DNA of 16,139 nucleotides from JBBSEZ01 sp038239195. Lineage in GTDB: Bacteria; Planctomycetota; Planctomycetia; Gemmatales; Gemmataceae. The notes beneath the pieces were generated by a model that worked only from the letters and a program-made list of their open reading frames with translations, did no database searches and had not been told where the DNA came from. The DNA lies in NCBI GenBank assembly GCA_038239195.1, contig JBBSEZ010000222.1:1-16139 (forward strand), given 5' to 3'. The translations under genes and the position numbers were made by a program. Each line of letters starts with the position of its first letter. The first letter of the stretch is position 1. Shown in pieces: positions 1-7,135 of this stretch.

Positions 1-87
1 GTCGCCGAGATCCGCGTGCCGCGCGGCGCGCTCCGCTACAAGATCATGGAGATCTCCTTCCCACCTCCTGAGGGCGAGGGAGCATGA
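1..87 (+). CDS. C-terminal end of a GreA/GreB-like transcription elongation factor (partial)
   Basis: The gene enters from outside the window and only its last 28 codons are present, ending in TGA at 85-87. The residues seen (VAEIRVPRGALRYKIMEISF followed by a short Pro/Glu/Gly tail) resemble the last two beta strands of the GreA/GreB C-terminal domain, where a V-x-V-x-x-P-x-G turn is followed by x-Y-x-I-x-x-I-x-F. Gre factors bind the secondary channel of RNA polymerase and stimulate cleavage of backtracked transcripts. The match is short and was judged by eye, so another small beta-domain protein is possible. A promoter follows 55 bp downstream, so the next gene is probably a separate unit. 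Confidence 0.5.
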   Translation, partial: VAEIRVPRGALRYKIMEISFPPPEGEGA

Positions 88-141
88 GGGCTGGAGGGCC
101 CCTCGCCCCGGTTCCTTTTCTTCCCTTCTTCATTTTTCTTG

Positions 142-169
142 TTGACGGGCCGAAAGGCGGCCATATTAT
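142..169 (+). promoter_or_regulatory. sigma-70-like promoter for the FHA gene
   Basis: A TTGACG box at 142-147 (5 of 6 to TTGACA) is followed by a 16-bp spacer and TATTAT at 164-169 (5 of 6 to TATAAT). It sits in an unusually AT-rich patch (about 120-180) of an otherwise very GC-rich window. Transcription from about position 176 would give a leader of roughly 40 nt before the FHA gene. Confidence 0.6.
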
Positions 170-212
170 TATAAGGTAAGGAAGTACAGGCACGGAACGG
201 CCTCTGCGCAGG

Positions 213-785
213 GTGACCGTCATGGGCGTGGACCCGCGGTTCAACAGCGTGCATCTCGACCCGAGTCGTCGCCAGGATTACCGGCGTGCGCGGGAAGCTC
301 TGTTGGAATCGCGTGGCCAGCACACGCTTTACGCCGAGCGCCACCCCACCGACAGCGATCCGTCCCACACCTTCATCCGCAATCCCACGGGGGCCGTTGG
401 GGGGCCTCAGATCGGCGAGGCACCCCCGGACCTCGAATACTGGCTCGTGGATCGCGAATTCCTCTACCCCCTCAAGGTCGGCGTCAACACCGTCGGCCGA
501 TCTTCGGACAACGACGTCATCGTCGAAGACCTCTACATTTCCCGCCGGCACTGCGCCATTCTCGTTCACCACGACCGCGCCTGCGAACTGCACGACACCG
601 CCTCGAAGAACGGAACCTTGGTCAACGGGCAGAAGATGCGCGGGCCGACCCCCCTGAAGTCGGGCGACGAGATCCGCATCTGCAACCGCCAGTTCATCTT
701 CCTCACGCGCAACGGCACCCTTTCGCTGGACAAGCCGCCGCCGGCACGGCGCCCCGGTTCCCCCACGCACACTCTCGCCGACTGA
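213..785 (+). CDS. FHA-domain protein
   Basis: This is a 190-residue cytoplasmic protein with one forkhead-associated (phosphothreonine-binding) domain at about residues 75-165. The family signature is complete: GRS at 95-97, SRRH at 110-113, NGTLVNG at 133-139 and GD at 151-152. No signal peptide or membrane segment is visible. The first 70 residues are polar and look disordered; they include several Thr/Ser that could be kinase targets, which is inference. FHA proteins read Ser/Thr-kinase signals, and a kinase gene lies at 8225-10324, though nothing ties the two together. The start is uncertain: GTG at 213 or ATG at 222 (MGVD), neither with a strong ribosome site. A clear promoter lies upstream. 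The stop codon directly touches the inverted-repeat element at 786. Confidence 0.88.
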   Translation: MTVMGVDPRFNSVHLDPSRRQDYRRAREALLESRGQHTLYAERHPTDSDPSHTFIRNPTGAVGGPQIGEAPPDLEYWLVDREFLYPLKVGVNTVGRSSDNDVIVEDLYISRRHCAILVHHDRACELHDTASKNGTLVNGQKMRGPTPLKSGDEIRICNRQFIFLTRNGTLSLDKPPPARRPGSPTHTLAD

Positions 786-872
786 GAGGCTGTGAATTTA
801 TTCCCGATCACCCCGTCAGCGGACCATCGAATAAGGACTTACGGCGATGATCGGGGATTAATTCACAGGCTC
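786..872. mobile_element. 87-bp MITE-like inverted-repeat element
   Basis: The two ends form an imperfect inverted repeat: GAGGCTGTGAATTTATTCCC from 786 matches the reverse complement of the right end (GAGCCTGTGAATTAATCCCC, ending at 872), with about 29 of 35 positions identical. The element is flanked by TGA on both sides (783-785 and 873-875), which reads as a 3-bp target duplication. From memory, IS5-family elements of the IS1031 group begin with GAG and duplicate TNA, so this could be a non-autonomous relative. It carries no ORF. It lies exactly behind the FHA stop codon and would leave that protein unchanged. Alternatively it is only a stem-loop acting as a transcription end. Confidence 0.6.
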
Positions 873-1139
873 TGAGGCGAGGAACTCACCTCCCGTTTCT
901 TCGTGCCCTTGCTCGTGCGCGCGGCCGCCTCGTGCTGCTCCCCGTTCTCCGCGGGCGCGATACCGGAGACCGACGCCACGGCATCTGTTGCAAGAAAAAC
1001 CCTTCGCTCCTGCGCGGCCGGCGCATACCATGAGCCGAGATGGGCAATGGCTCGTTCATCCTCCCATCGCCAACCGGCGGGCCTTCGGAGAAGAGTGCCG
1101 GTCGCGGTTCGGTTCGTCCGCGGTCAAGAGGTCAATGTG
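873..1139. other. intergenic region with no recognised gene
   Basis: The + frame in front of the methyltransferase is open from 903, but its translation is Arg/Ser/Ala-rich and not protein-like, and the signal peptide and ribosome site place the real start at 1140. No clear promoter was seen. A short minus-strand open stretch runs into the inverted-repeat element and ends there; it is too weak to call. Confidence 0.5.
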
Positions 1140-1976
1140 ATGCGCTGCTACCTGCGTACGTGTGGAGTCGGCCTGGTCGGCCTGGTCGCACTGCTCGCTG
1201 CCCCTCGGGGCCACGGCCAGCCCGCGGAGAAGGAAACGCCCGCGGTCGTCGTGGTGCGGTTGCCCGACGAGGACGCCAAGCTGACGATCGGCGGGGCCGA
1301 GACGGTCCAGAAGGGCGTCGTGCGCCGCTTCTCCTCGCCGTCGCTGCCGGCCGGCAAGGAGTTTACCTACACGCTCGTCGCCACCTGGGAGCCGAACAAC
1401 TACACCAAGATCATTCGCAAGAAGAGCGTGACCGTCGAGGCGGGCAAGACGGTCGAGGCCGACCTGCGCAAGGGCGATGCCAAGAGGCCCGACGACATCG
1501 TGGTGCGCTTCGTGCCGACGCCCGAAGAGGTCGTCGATGCCATGTGCAAGCTCGCCGGGGTCACCAAGGACGACGTCGTCTACGACCTCGGCTGCGGCGA
1601 CGGGCGCTTCCTGATCGCCGCCGTGAGCAAGTTCGGGGCGAAGAAGGGCGTTGGCATCGACATCGACCCGAAGCTCGTCAAGGACTCGACGGAGAATGCG
1701 AAGAAGGCGGGCGTGCTCGCCAAGGTCGAGGTGCGCGAGGGCGACGTGCTCAAGGTCAAGGACCTGTCCGACGCCACGGTGGTCATGCTCTACATGGGCG
1801 ACGACCTCAACCTGCGCCTGCGGCCAATCTTGCAGGAGACCCTCAAGCCCGGCGCACGCATCGTCTCGCATCACTTCAAGATGGGCGACTGGGCGCCGAC
1901 CAAGTCGGAGACCATCACGGGGGCGCGCGGCATCGAGTACGACATTCACCTGTGGAAGATCGACAAGAAGAAGTAA
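1140..1976 (+). CDS. exported class I SAM-dependent methyltransferase with N-terminal TIGR03000-like domain
   Basis: A 278-residue protein. Residues 1-27 form a signal peptide (MRCYLRT, a hydrophobic stretch at 9-21, then GHGQ). Residues about 36-110 resemble the planctomycete TIGR03000 domain (VRLPDEDAKLTIGG, the SSPSLPAGKEFTY segment, then a VTVEAGKTV strand). Residues 120-275 are a Rossmann methyltransferase: motif I is VVYDLGCGDGRF (146-157), the acidic loop is GIDID (172-176), and LKPGARIVSHHF (235-246) is a later motif. The segment from FVPTPEEVV (124-132) through motif I recalls the FAM173/ATPSCKMT lysine methyltransferases, so a protein substrate is possible, but that is inference. 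ATG 1140 is chosen because AAGAGG lies 8 bp upstream and the signal peptide begins there. A catalytic methyltransferase behind a signal peptide is odd, since SAM is cytoplasmic. Confidence 0.85.
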   Translation: MRCYLRTCGVGLVGLVALLAAPRGHGQPAEKETPAVVVVRLPDEDAKLTIGGAETVQKGVVRRFSSPSLPAGKEFTYTLVATWEPNNYTKIIRKKSVTVEAGKTVEADLRKGDAKRPDDIVVRFVPTPEEVVDAMCKLAGVTKDDVVYDLGCGDGRFLIAAVSKFGAKKGVGIDIDPKLVKDSTENAKKAGVLAKVEVREGDVLKVKDLSDATVVMLYMGDDLNLRLRPILQETLKPGARIVSHHFKMGDWAPTKSETITGARGIEYDIHLWKIDKKK

Positions 1977-1986
1977 CTCATTTAGC

Positions 1987-2005
1987 CGACGAGCTCCGCT
2001 CGTCG
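1987..2005. repeat. perfect 8-bp stem hairpin in the intergenic gap
   Basis: CGACGAGC at 1987-1994 and GCTCGTCG at 1998-2005 pair around a TCC loop, 10 bp after the methyltransferase stop and 31 bp before the next start. There is no T-tract, so it is not a standard intrinsic terminator. It may be a short REP-like palindrome or an RNA stability element. Confidence 0.5.
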
Positions 2006-2036
2006 TGGGGCCCAACGGTCGCCAGGAGCTCCCGCC

Positions 2037-3854
2037 ATGCGTTCCCGCCTCGCGCTACTCGTCGCCCTTCTGGTGCTGCCCCTCGTCCACGGTCAGGGCC
2101 CGCCGGTCCCGCCCGAGCGCGCGGCGGCGCTGATGAAGCTCCCCGAGGGCTTCCGCGCCACCCTCGTCGCGGGCGAGCCGGCCATCGTCAAGCCGATCGC
2201 CATGACGCTCGACGACCGGGGCCGGCTCTGGGTGGTCGAGTCGCACTCCTACCCCCACTTTCTCAAGGACGGCAAGAAGGGGCGCGACCGCATCCTGATC
2301 TTCGAGCAGAACAAGGCGGGCCGCTTCGAGAGCAAGGTGTTCTGGGACAAGGGCACCAACCTCTCGGGCATCGCGCTGGGCTTCGGGGGCGTCTGGCTGT
2401 GCGCCTCGCCCAACCTGATCTTCGTCCCGGTGCGCCCCGGCGAGGACAAACCGGCGGGGCCCGAACAGGTGGTGCTCGACGGCTGGGACGTCAACGCCAA
2501 GCACAACGTCTTCAACGCCCTCCTCTGGGGCCCCGACGGCTGGCTCTACGGGTGCAATGGCATCCTTTCCAACTCGAAGGTCGGCGCCCCGGGCACGCCC
2601 GCCGCGAAGCGCATGAACATCAACTGTGGGGTGTGGCGCTATCACCCGACGAAGAAGGCCTTTGAGGCGTTCGCCCACGGCACGACCAACCCGTGGGGGC
2701 TCGATTTCGACGACCACGGGGAGATGTTCATCACCAACTGCGTCATCAAGCACCTCTTTCACGTGGTGCCTGGGGCGCACTTCGTCCGCATGTACGGCCA
2801 GGACATTGAGCCTCACTCCTATGGCCTGATGGAGAGTTGCGCCGACCACATCCACTGGGGGGGCGGGAACTGGACCGATTCCCGCGGCGGAAAGGGCGCG
2901 CACAACAAGGCGGGCGGGGGGCACGCGCACTCCGGGGCGATGATCTACCTCGGCGACAACTGGCCCGACGCCTACCGGCAGCGGCTGTTCACCTGCAACC
3001 TCCACGGCAACCGGGTCAACCAGGACGTGCTGCGCCGCAAGGGCTCGGGCTACGTCGCCCATCACGGCGAGGACGTGCTGATGGCCGCGGACGAGTGGTT
3101 CCGCGGCCTGGCGCTGACCTACGGCCCCGACGGTGGAGTGTTCGTCAGCGACTGGCACGACACGGGCGAGTGTCACAATTACGACAAGGTCCAGCCCTGT
3201 GGTCGCGTGTTCAAGGTCGTTCACGGCAAGCCGGCCCGCGTCGAGGTCGATCTGAGCAAGGCCAACGACGAGCGGCTGGTGCAGCTCCAGCTTCACAAGA
3301 ACGACTGGTGGGTGCGCCACGGCCGTCGCCAGCTCCAGGAGCGCGCCCACGCCGGCAAGCTGGGCAAGGCAGTCCACCCGCGCCTGCGCAAGATGCTGGC
3401 GGAGGAGGCCGAGGCCCCTCGGAAATTGCGCGCGTTGTGGGCCCTCTACGTGACAGGTGGCCTCGACGAGAAGGCGCTGCTCGCCCAGCTCGACAGCCCG
3501 CACGAGACGGTGCGGCGCTGGGCGGTGCGCCTGCTGGTCGAGGAGCGCAAGGTTGGCCCGGCCGTCGCGCGGAAGTTTGGCGAGATGGCGCGCGGCGATC
3601 GGTCGGCATGCGTGCGGCTGGCGCTGGCGTCGGCGCTTCAGCGGCTACCGCACGCGCAGCGCTGGGCCATCGCCGACGGGCTGGCCGCCCGCGCCGAGGA
3701 CGCGGGCGATGCGAACTTGCCGCTGATGATCTGGTATGGCGTCGAGCCGTTGGTGGCCGGCGCGCCGGAGCGGGCTACCGAGTTGTTGCTGCGGTCGAAG
3801 ATCCCGCTGCTGCGTCAGAACGTCGCCCGACGGATCGCGGTCACTGCGGAGTGA
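2037..3854 (+). CDS. PVC-type membrane-bound dehydrogenase domain protein (propeller plus HEAT half, no heme motif)
   Basis: A 605-residue exported protein. It has a signal peptide at 1-19 (MRSRLALLVALLVLPLVHGQ) and a six-bladed-propeller-like domain at about 34-397 of the TIGR02604 (Pirellula/Verrucomicrobium N-terminal) type. Typical segments are LPEGFRATLVAGEP, DDRGRLWVVES, NPWGLDFDDHGEMF, NWPDAYRQRLFTCNLHGNRVN (308-328) and GPDGGVFVSDWHDTGECH (363-380). HEAT-like helices follow at about 405-600. Family members usually run on in the same chain into more HEAT repeats and a C-terminal CxxCH heme domain. Here the chain stops at 605 and the rest is the next gene. The start is supported by AGGAG 8 bp upstream. 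The substrate is not known; such proteins are generally thought to oxidise sugars or polyols outside the cytoplasm. Confidence 0.88.
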   Translation: MRSRLALLVALLVLPLVHGQGPPVPPERAAALMKLPEGFRATLVAGEPAIVKPIAMTLDDRGRLWVVESHSYPHFLKDGKKGRDRILIFEQNKAGRFESKVFWDKGTNLSGIALGFGGVWLCASPNLIFVPVRPGEDKPAGPEQVVLDGWDVNAKHNVFNALLWGPDGWLYGCNGILSNSKVGAPGTPAAKRMNINCGVWRYHPTKKAFEAFAHGTTNPWGLDFDDHGEMFITNCVIKHLFHVVPGAHFVRMYGQDIEPHSYGLMESCADHIHWGGGNWTDSRGGKGAHNKAGGGHAHSGAMIYLGDNWPDAYRQRLFTCNLHGNRVNQDVLRRKGSGYVAHHGEDVLMAADEWFRGLALTYGPDGGVFVSDWHDTGECHNYDKVQPCGRVFKVVHGKPARVEVDLSKANDERLVQLQLHKNDWWVRHGRRQLQERAHAGKLGKAVHPRLRKMLAEEAEAPRKLRALWALYVTGGLDEKALLAQLDSPHETVRRWAVRLLVEERKVGPAVARKFGEMARGDRSACVRLALASALQRLPHAQRWAIADGLAARAEDAGDANLPLMIWYGVEPLVAGAPERATELLLRSKIPLLRQNVARRIAVTAE

Positions 3855-3877
3855 GGCAAGGGGAAGGTGGAACGGTC

Positions 3878-3960
3878 CCTTGTAGGACGGCTCTCCTGAG
3901 CCGTTCAGACGGCTCGGTAGGGCCGTCCTACAGGGAGGCGTTTTCCTGCCGCTCGCCCGA
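3878..3960 (+). repeat. palindromic intergenic repeat, copy 1 (expanded form)
   Basis: Outer arms TGTAGGACGGC (3881-3891) and GCCGTCCTACA (3922-3932) pair. Inside them a further hairpin GAGCCGT-TCAG-ACGGCTC (3899-3916) adds an extra half-unit compared with copy 2 at 5230. A tail at 3934-3960 (GGAGGCGTTTTCCTGCCGCT, then CGCCCGA) is shared with copy 2 except for an added G and a C/T change. It lies in the 131-bp gap between the two halves of the PVC-type dehydrogenase/cytochrome. Confidence 0.85.
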
Positions 3961-3985
3961 TCGTTCACGTGAAGGGGGCAAAGGG

Positions 3986-5206
3986 ATGCTGCGCTGGCTG
4001 ATGCCGGTTGTCGTCGTTGTGCTCGCGAGCCCGGCCCGGGCCGAGGGGCCGGCGCGCCCGGCGGGGAAACTGGCCCCGCTCGTCAAGGTGCTGGCGGCGA
4101 CGGAGGACGTCGAGGTGCAGCGCGACGTGCTGCGCGGCATGCACCAGGCGCTCCAGGGCCGGCGCGCCGTGGCGGCCCCGGCGGGATGGTCTGCCGTCTA
4201 TCGCAAACTGTCCGCGAGCAAGGACGCTGAGGTGCGCGAGAAGGCGCTGGTGCTGTCGGTGCTCTTCGGCGACCCCCTCGCGCTGGCCGAACTGCGCAAG
4301 ACCGCCGCGGACGCCAAAGCGCCCGAGGCGACGCGCCGCACCGCTCTGCAAACGCTCGTCGAGAAGCGGGCCGAGGGGACGGTGGCGCTGTTGCGCGAGC
4401 TGCTCGCCGACCGAAAGTTGCGCGGGCAGGCGATCCGTGGCCTGGCGACGTTCGACTACCCGCAGACGCCGGCACTGCTCCTCAAACAGTATGGCGGGCT
4501 GACCGCCCCGGAGAAGGCCGACGCGGTCGCCACGCTGGCGTCGCGCCCGGCCTATGCGCTGGCCCTGCTCGACGCGCTGGAGCGCAAGCAATTCTCGCGG
4601 GCCGACGTCCCGGCCCACGCCGCCCGGCAGTTGCTGGCGCTCAAGGACAAGCGCGTCACCGACAAGCTCAACAAGGTTTGGGGCAGCACCCGGCCGACCT
4701 CGGCCGACAAGCAGAAGCTCCTGACCGGCTACCTGGCGCTGGTCACGCCAGTCAAGCTCAAGAAAGCCGACCGGGCGCGGGGCCGGCTCGTCTTTGCTCG
4801 CAGCTGCGCGAGTTGTCACAAGCTCTTCGACGAGGGCGGGACGTTGGGGCCGGACCTGACCGGCGGCCAGCGCGCCAACCCGGAGTACGTGCTGAGCAAG
4901 GTGCTCGACCCCAGCGCCGTCGTCGCCCTCGATTATCAGGTGACGATCGTGACCACGGGCACGGGCCGCATCATCAGCGGCATCGTCAAGGCAGAGAACG
5001 AAAGGGTGCTGACCATCCAGACGCCGACGGAGACGGTGCGGCTGGCGAAATCGGACCTCGAGGACCGCCAGAAGACGACGCAGTCGATCATGCCGGAGGG
5101 GCAACTCGCCGCGCTCAGTCAGGCAGAGGTTCGCGACCTCATCGCCTACCTGGCGGGCCCGGGACAGGTGCCGCTGCCCCCCTCGCCGAAAGGCGGCAAG
5201 CCGTGA
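3986..5206 (+). CDS. PVC-type cytochrome c: HEAT repeats plus heme-binding domain
   Basis: A 406-residue exported protein. The signal peptide is MLRWLMPVVVVVLASPARA (1-19). HEAT-like helical repeats fill about 27-255. A c-type cytochrome domain at about 262-392 (TIGR02603 type) has the heme site CASCH (C274, C277, H278), then the TLGPDLTG segment (286-293), and M369 in SIMPEGQL as the probable sixth heme ligand. In the usual one-gene form this segment is the C-terminal part of the preceding 605-residue protein; together the two make 1011 residues, close to the single-chain length. ATG 3986 has a GGGGG-rich ribosome site about 7 bp upstream. It probably accepts electrons from the propeller half in the periplasm. 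Related repeats lie on both sides of the gene. Confidence 0.88.
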   Translation: MLRWLMPVVVVVLASPARAEGPARPAGKLAPLVKVLAATEDVEVQRDVLRGMHQALQGRRAVAAPAGWSAVYRKLSASKDAEVREKALVLSVLFGDPLALAELRKTAADAKAPEATRRTALQTLVEKRAEGTVALLRELLADRKLRGQAIRGLATFDYPQTPALLLKQYGGLTAPEKADAVATLASRPAYALALLDALERKQFSRADVPAHAARQLLALKDKRVTDKLNKVWGSTRPTSADKQKLLTGYLALVTPVKLKKADRARGRLVFARSCASCHKLFDEGGTLGPDLTGGQRANPEYVLSKVLDPSAVVALDYQVTIVTTGTGRIISGIVKAENERVLTIQTPTETVRLAKSDLEDRQKTTQSIMPEGQLAALSQAEVRDLIAYLAGPGQVPLPPSPKGGKP

Positions 5207-5229
5207 GACGGGCGGCAGGACTTGGTTTG

Positions 5230-5287
5230 TTGTAGGACGGCTCTCCTGAGCCGTCCTACAAGGAGGCTTTTCCTGCCGCTCGCCTGA
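5230..5287 (+). repeat. palindromic intergenic repeat, copy 2 (simple form)
   Basis: A perfect 14-bp stem (TTGTAGGACGGCTC at 5230-5243, GAGCCGTCCTACAA at 5248-5261) with a TCCT loop is followed by the same tail as copy 1 (5262-5287). It lies between two convergent genes ending at 5206 and 5297, so it may also serve as a two-way transcription barrier, although there is no long T-tract. It has the same orientation as copy 1. Confidence 0.85.
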
Positions 5288-5296
5288 AAGGGGCGG

Positions 5297-7048
5297 TCAG
5301 TCCGGCACGTAGGCGTAGAACCCGATTAACATCTCGTCGGACGTCTTATCGCCCCAGGCGACGGCGCTCTTCGAGTCGGGATTGGCAGGATTGTCCTCCG
5401 AATTGTCGTAGACCGCCGTGCAGACCAGGCGGGCGCCGCGCGGCAAGCGCTTCGGCTCGGCCAGTTCGTAGCGGAGCTGCCAGTTGAAGTCGTAGCGCGG
5501 CACGTCGAGCAGCACTTCGCGCCGGCCGCCGGGGTAGACCGCCTCGAAGCGAAACGCCTGCCCGCGTAGGTGCATGTGCGGCGACATGCTCAGAAGACGA
5601 ACGTCCTCGGTCAGCACTTGCTCTCCCGTCAAACGGTAGTCGCGTGCGCCGGGCGGGATGTCGATGGCGGGGTTGATGACGGCCCCGCCGCGCACCAACT
5701 TCCTCACGTCCTTCTTGTCGAGGAACACCAGCCCCAGGCGCGTGCGGTCTTCCTGCGGCGAGCCATTGGGCGTGTAGTGGAGCTGGAAGACGAACTTCGA
5801 CCCGGCTGGGGCGTGGATGGCATGCCCGGGCGGGAGCACGGTCGGCGCCATGCCGGGGGCGTAATCGAGCAGGGCGCCGAGGCTGTCGCCCGGCCCCTCC
5901 TCGCCAGGGCGCAAAAGCATGACGAGAGCGTGATGGACGACGGAAGGGTTGCCGGGGCGGACCTCGGCGGCGCGGACGTAGCGGTCCTCCTTGAAGCCGG
6001 GATCAACGGTGAAGTATTCGTAGCGCAACTCGCCCTCGGCCGGTATTCGATGAGGGCGATCCGCCATGAAGAAGACTCGATCCGGCTTCGGAATGCGCCA
6101 GCCGGTCGCGCGGGGAGGGAAGCGAGGCAGGTCGGCCGGATCGCCTTCGGGGCAGCCGTTGTCGATCCAGGCCAGCAACGTCTCTTTTTCCTGGGCCGTC
6201 AGGCGAGCGTCGTTGCGGAAGGTGCCGTGCTGGGGGCTGGCGAACCAGGGCGGCATGCGCCCCTCGTCGATGACCTCGCGCATCGTGGCGGACCACGCCA
6301 CCGCCTGGGAGTAGCGCGCGAGCGCGAACGGCGCCACCTCCCCGGCGCGGTGACATTCCACACACCGTCGCTGGAGGATGGGCGCCACGTGCTTCGTATA
6401 GGCGATTGCGCCCCGGGGCGAGACGCGCGGCCGGCGGCCGATGAGGCAGCCCGGCGAGGGCGTTCGCGGGGACGAGACGGCTCGGCCCGCCAACAGGTCT
6501 TCGAGCGCGAGGGCGAGATCGTGGCGCGTCGGACGGCCCCGGCGAGCGCCGACGCTGTGCCGGTCGTCGATGCGGCCGCGGTAACGCACGGCCCGATGCT
6601 GGTCGAGGACGAAGGCTTCGGGCGTGCGCTCGGCGCCGAGGCGGTCGGCGAGGGCTTGGTCGGCGTCCTTGAGGAGCGGGAACGGGAGCTTGTGGGCTCG
6701 AGCGTAGGCGCCGAGGCCGGCCAGGGAGTCTTGCGCGTTGGCGTTGACGCCGAGAAAAGCGACGCCGCGCGGGCCGAAGGTGCGCGCCAGTTCCGCCAGG
6801 CGCGGGGCGCAGGCGCGGGCGAGCGGGCAGTCGTTGCCGAGGAAGACGATGACCACGAGGCGGCGGTCGGCCAGGTCGTTCAGCGAGTGGGGCTTGCCCC
6901 GATGGTCCGGCAACGCGAAGTCGGCCACGACGGGGCCGAAGACGGGGCCGGGAGAGCGAGGTCGGGCCGGAACGGCGGTCGGGACCAGGCAGGCCGTGAC
7001 GAGCAGCAACAGCGCCAGGCCCAGACAGGCTCGCGTTCGGGGGGACAT
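5297..7048 (-). CDS. exported redoxin / cytochrome c / copper-monooxygenase-like fusion protein
   Basis: A 583-residue protein with three modules. Residues 1-28 are a signal sequence with a possible lipobox (VTAC, Cys20). Residues about 34-188 are a thioredoxin-fold redoxin/TlpA-like domain, with NDCPLARAC placing Cys at 74 and 80. Residues about 215-300 are a cytochrome-like segment with CVECH (C229, C232, H233) and RMPPW (M265). Residues about 325-583 resemble the ascorbate-dependent type II copper monooxygenase (PHM-like) fold: VVHHALV (His372-373), FQLHYTPNG (His424) and SPHMHLRG (His491, His493). The start at 7048 is preferred over upstream in-frame codons because it begins the signal peptide and has GGAG 8 bp upstream. 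It is the last gene of the minus-strand cluster. The substrate is unknown; a periplasmic redox role is expected. Confidence 0.85.
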   Translation of the reverse strand: MSPRTRACLGLALLLLVTACLVPTAVPARPRSPGPVFGPVVADFALPDHRGKPHSLNDLADRRLVVIVFLGNDCPLARACAPRLAELARTFGPRGVAFLGVNANAQDSLAGLGAYARAHKLPFPLLKDADQALADRLGAERTPEAFVLDQHRAVRYRGRIDDRHSVGARRGRPTRHDLALALEDLLAGRAVSSPRTPSPGCLIGRRPRVSPRGAIAYTKHVAPILQRRCVECHRAGEVAPFALARYSQAVAWSATMREVIDEGRMPPWFASPQHGTFRNDARLTAQEKETLLAWIDNGCPEGDPADLPRFPPRATGWRIPKPDRVFFMADRPHRIPAEGELRYEYFTVDPGFKEDRYVRAAEVRPGNPSVVHHALVMLLRPGEEGPGDSLGALLDYAPGMAPTVLPPGHAIHAPAGSKFVFQLHYTPNGSPQEDRTRLGLVFLDKKDVRKLVRGGAVINPAIDIPPGARDYRLTGEQVLTEDVRLLSMSPHMHLRGQAFRFEAVYPGGRREVLLDVPRYDFNWQLRYELAEPKRLPRGARLVCTAVYDNSEDNPANPDSKSAVAWGDKTSDEMLIGFYAYVPD

Positions 7049-7074
7049 GCGGCGATTCTCCGTCGAGGGCAGAG

Positions 7075-7120
7075 CGCCAAGCCGCAAGCGGCAACAGGGG
7101 CCGCCGCTTGCGGCTTGGCG
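7075..7120. repeat. perfect 18-bp-stem palindromic repeat
   Basis: CGCCAAGCCGCAAGCGGC (7075-7092) pairs exactly with 7103-7120 around a 10-nt loop. It sits in the 87-bp gap between two minus-strand genes. There is no T-tract on either side, so a REP-like element, mRNA stabiliser or processing site is more likely than a terminator. Confidence 0.8.
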
Positions 7121-7135
7121 GACCACGGGAGGGCG

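Noticed and set aside
873..1020. Minus-strand open stretch ending inside the inverted-repeat element (tail TSKGTKKREVSSSPQSL)
   Set aside because: No start codon with a ribosome site and no recognised family; a short open frame is expected by chance at this GC content.
903..1139. In-frame upstream extension of the methyltransferase gene
   Set aside because: The extra 79 residues are Arg/Ser/Ala-rich and not conserved-looking; the signal peptide and ribosome site mark ATG 1140 as the start.
5230..5261. The perfect palindrome as a simple intrinsic terminator
   Set aside because: No adequate T-tract follows directly, and a related copy with the same tail sits between two same-strand genes, so a repeat family explains it better.
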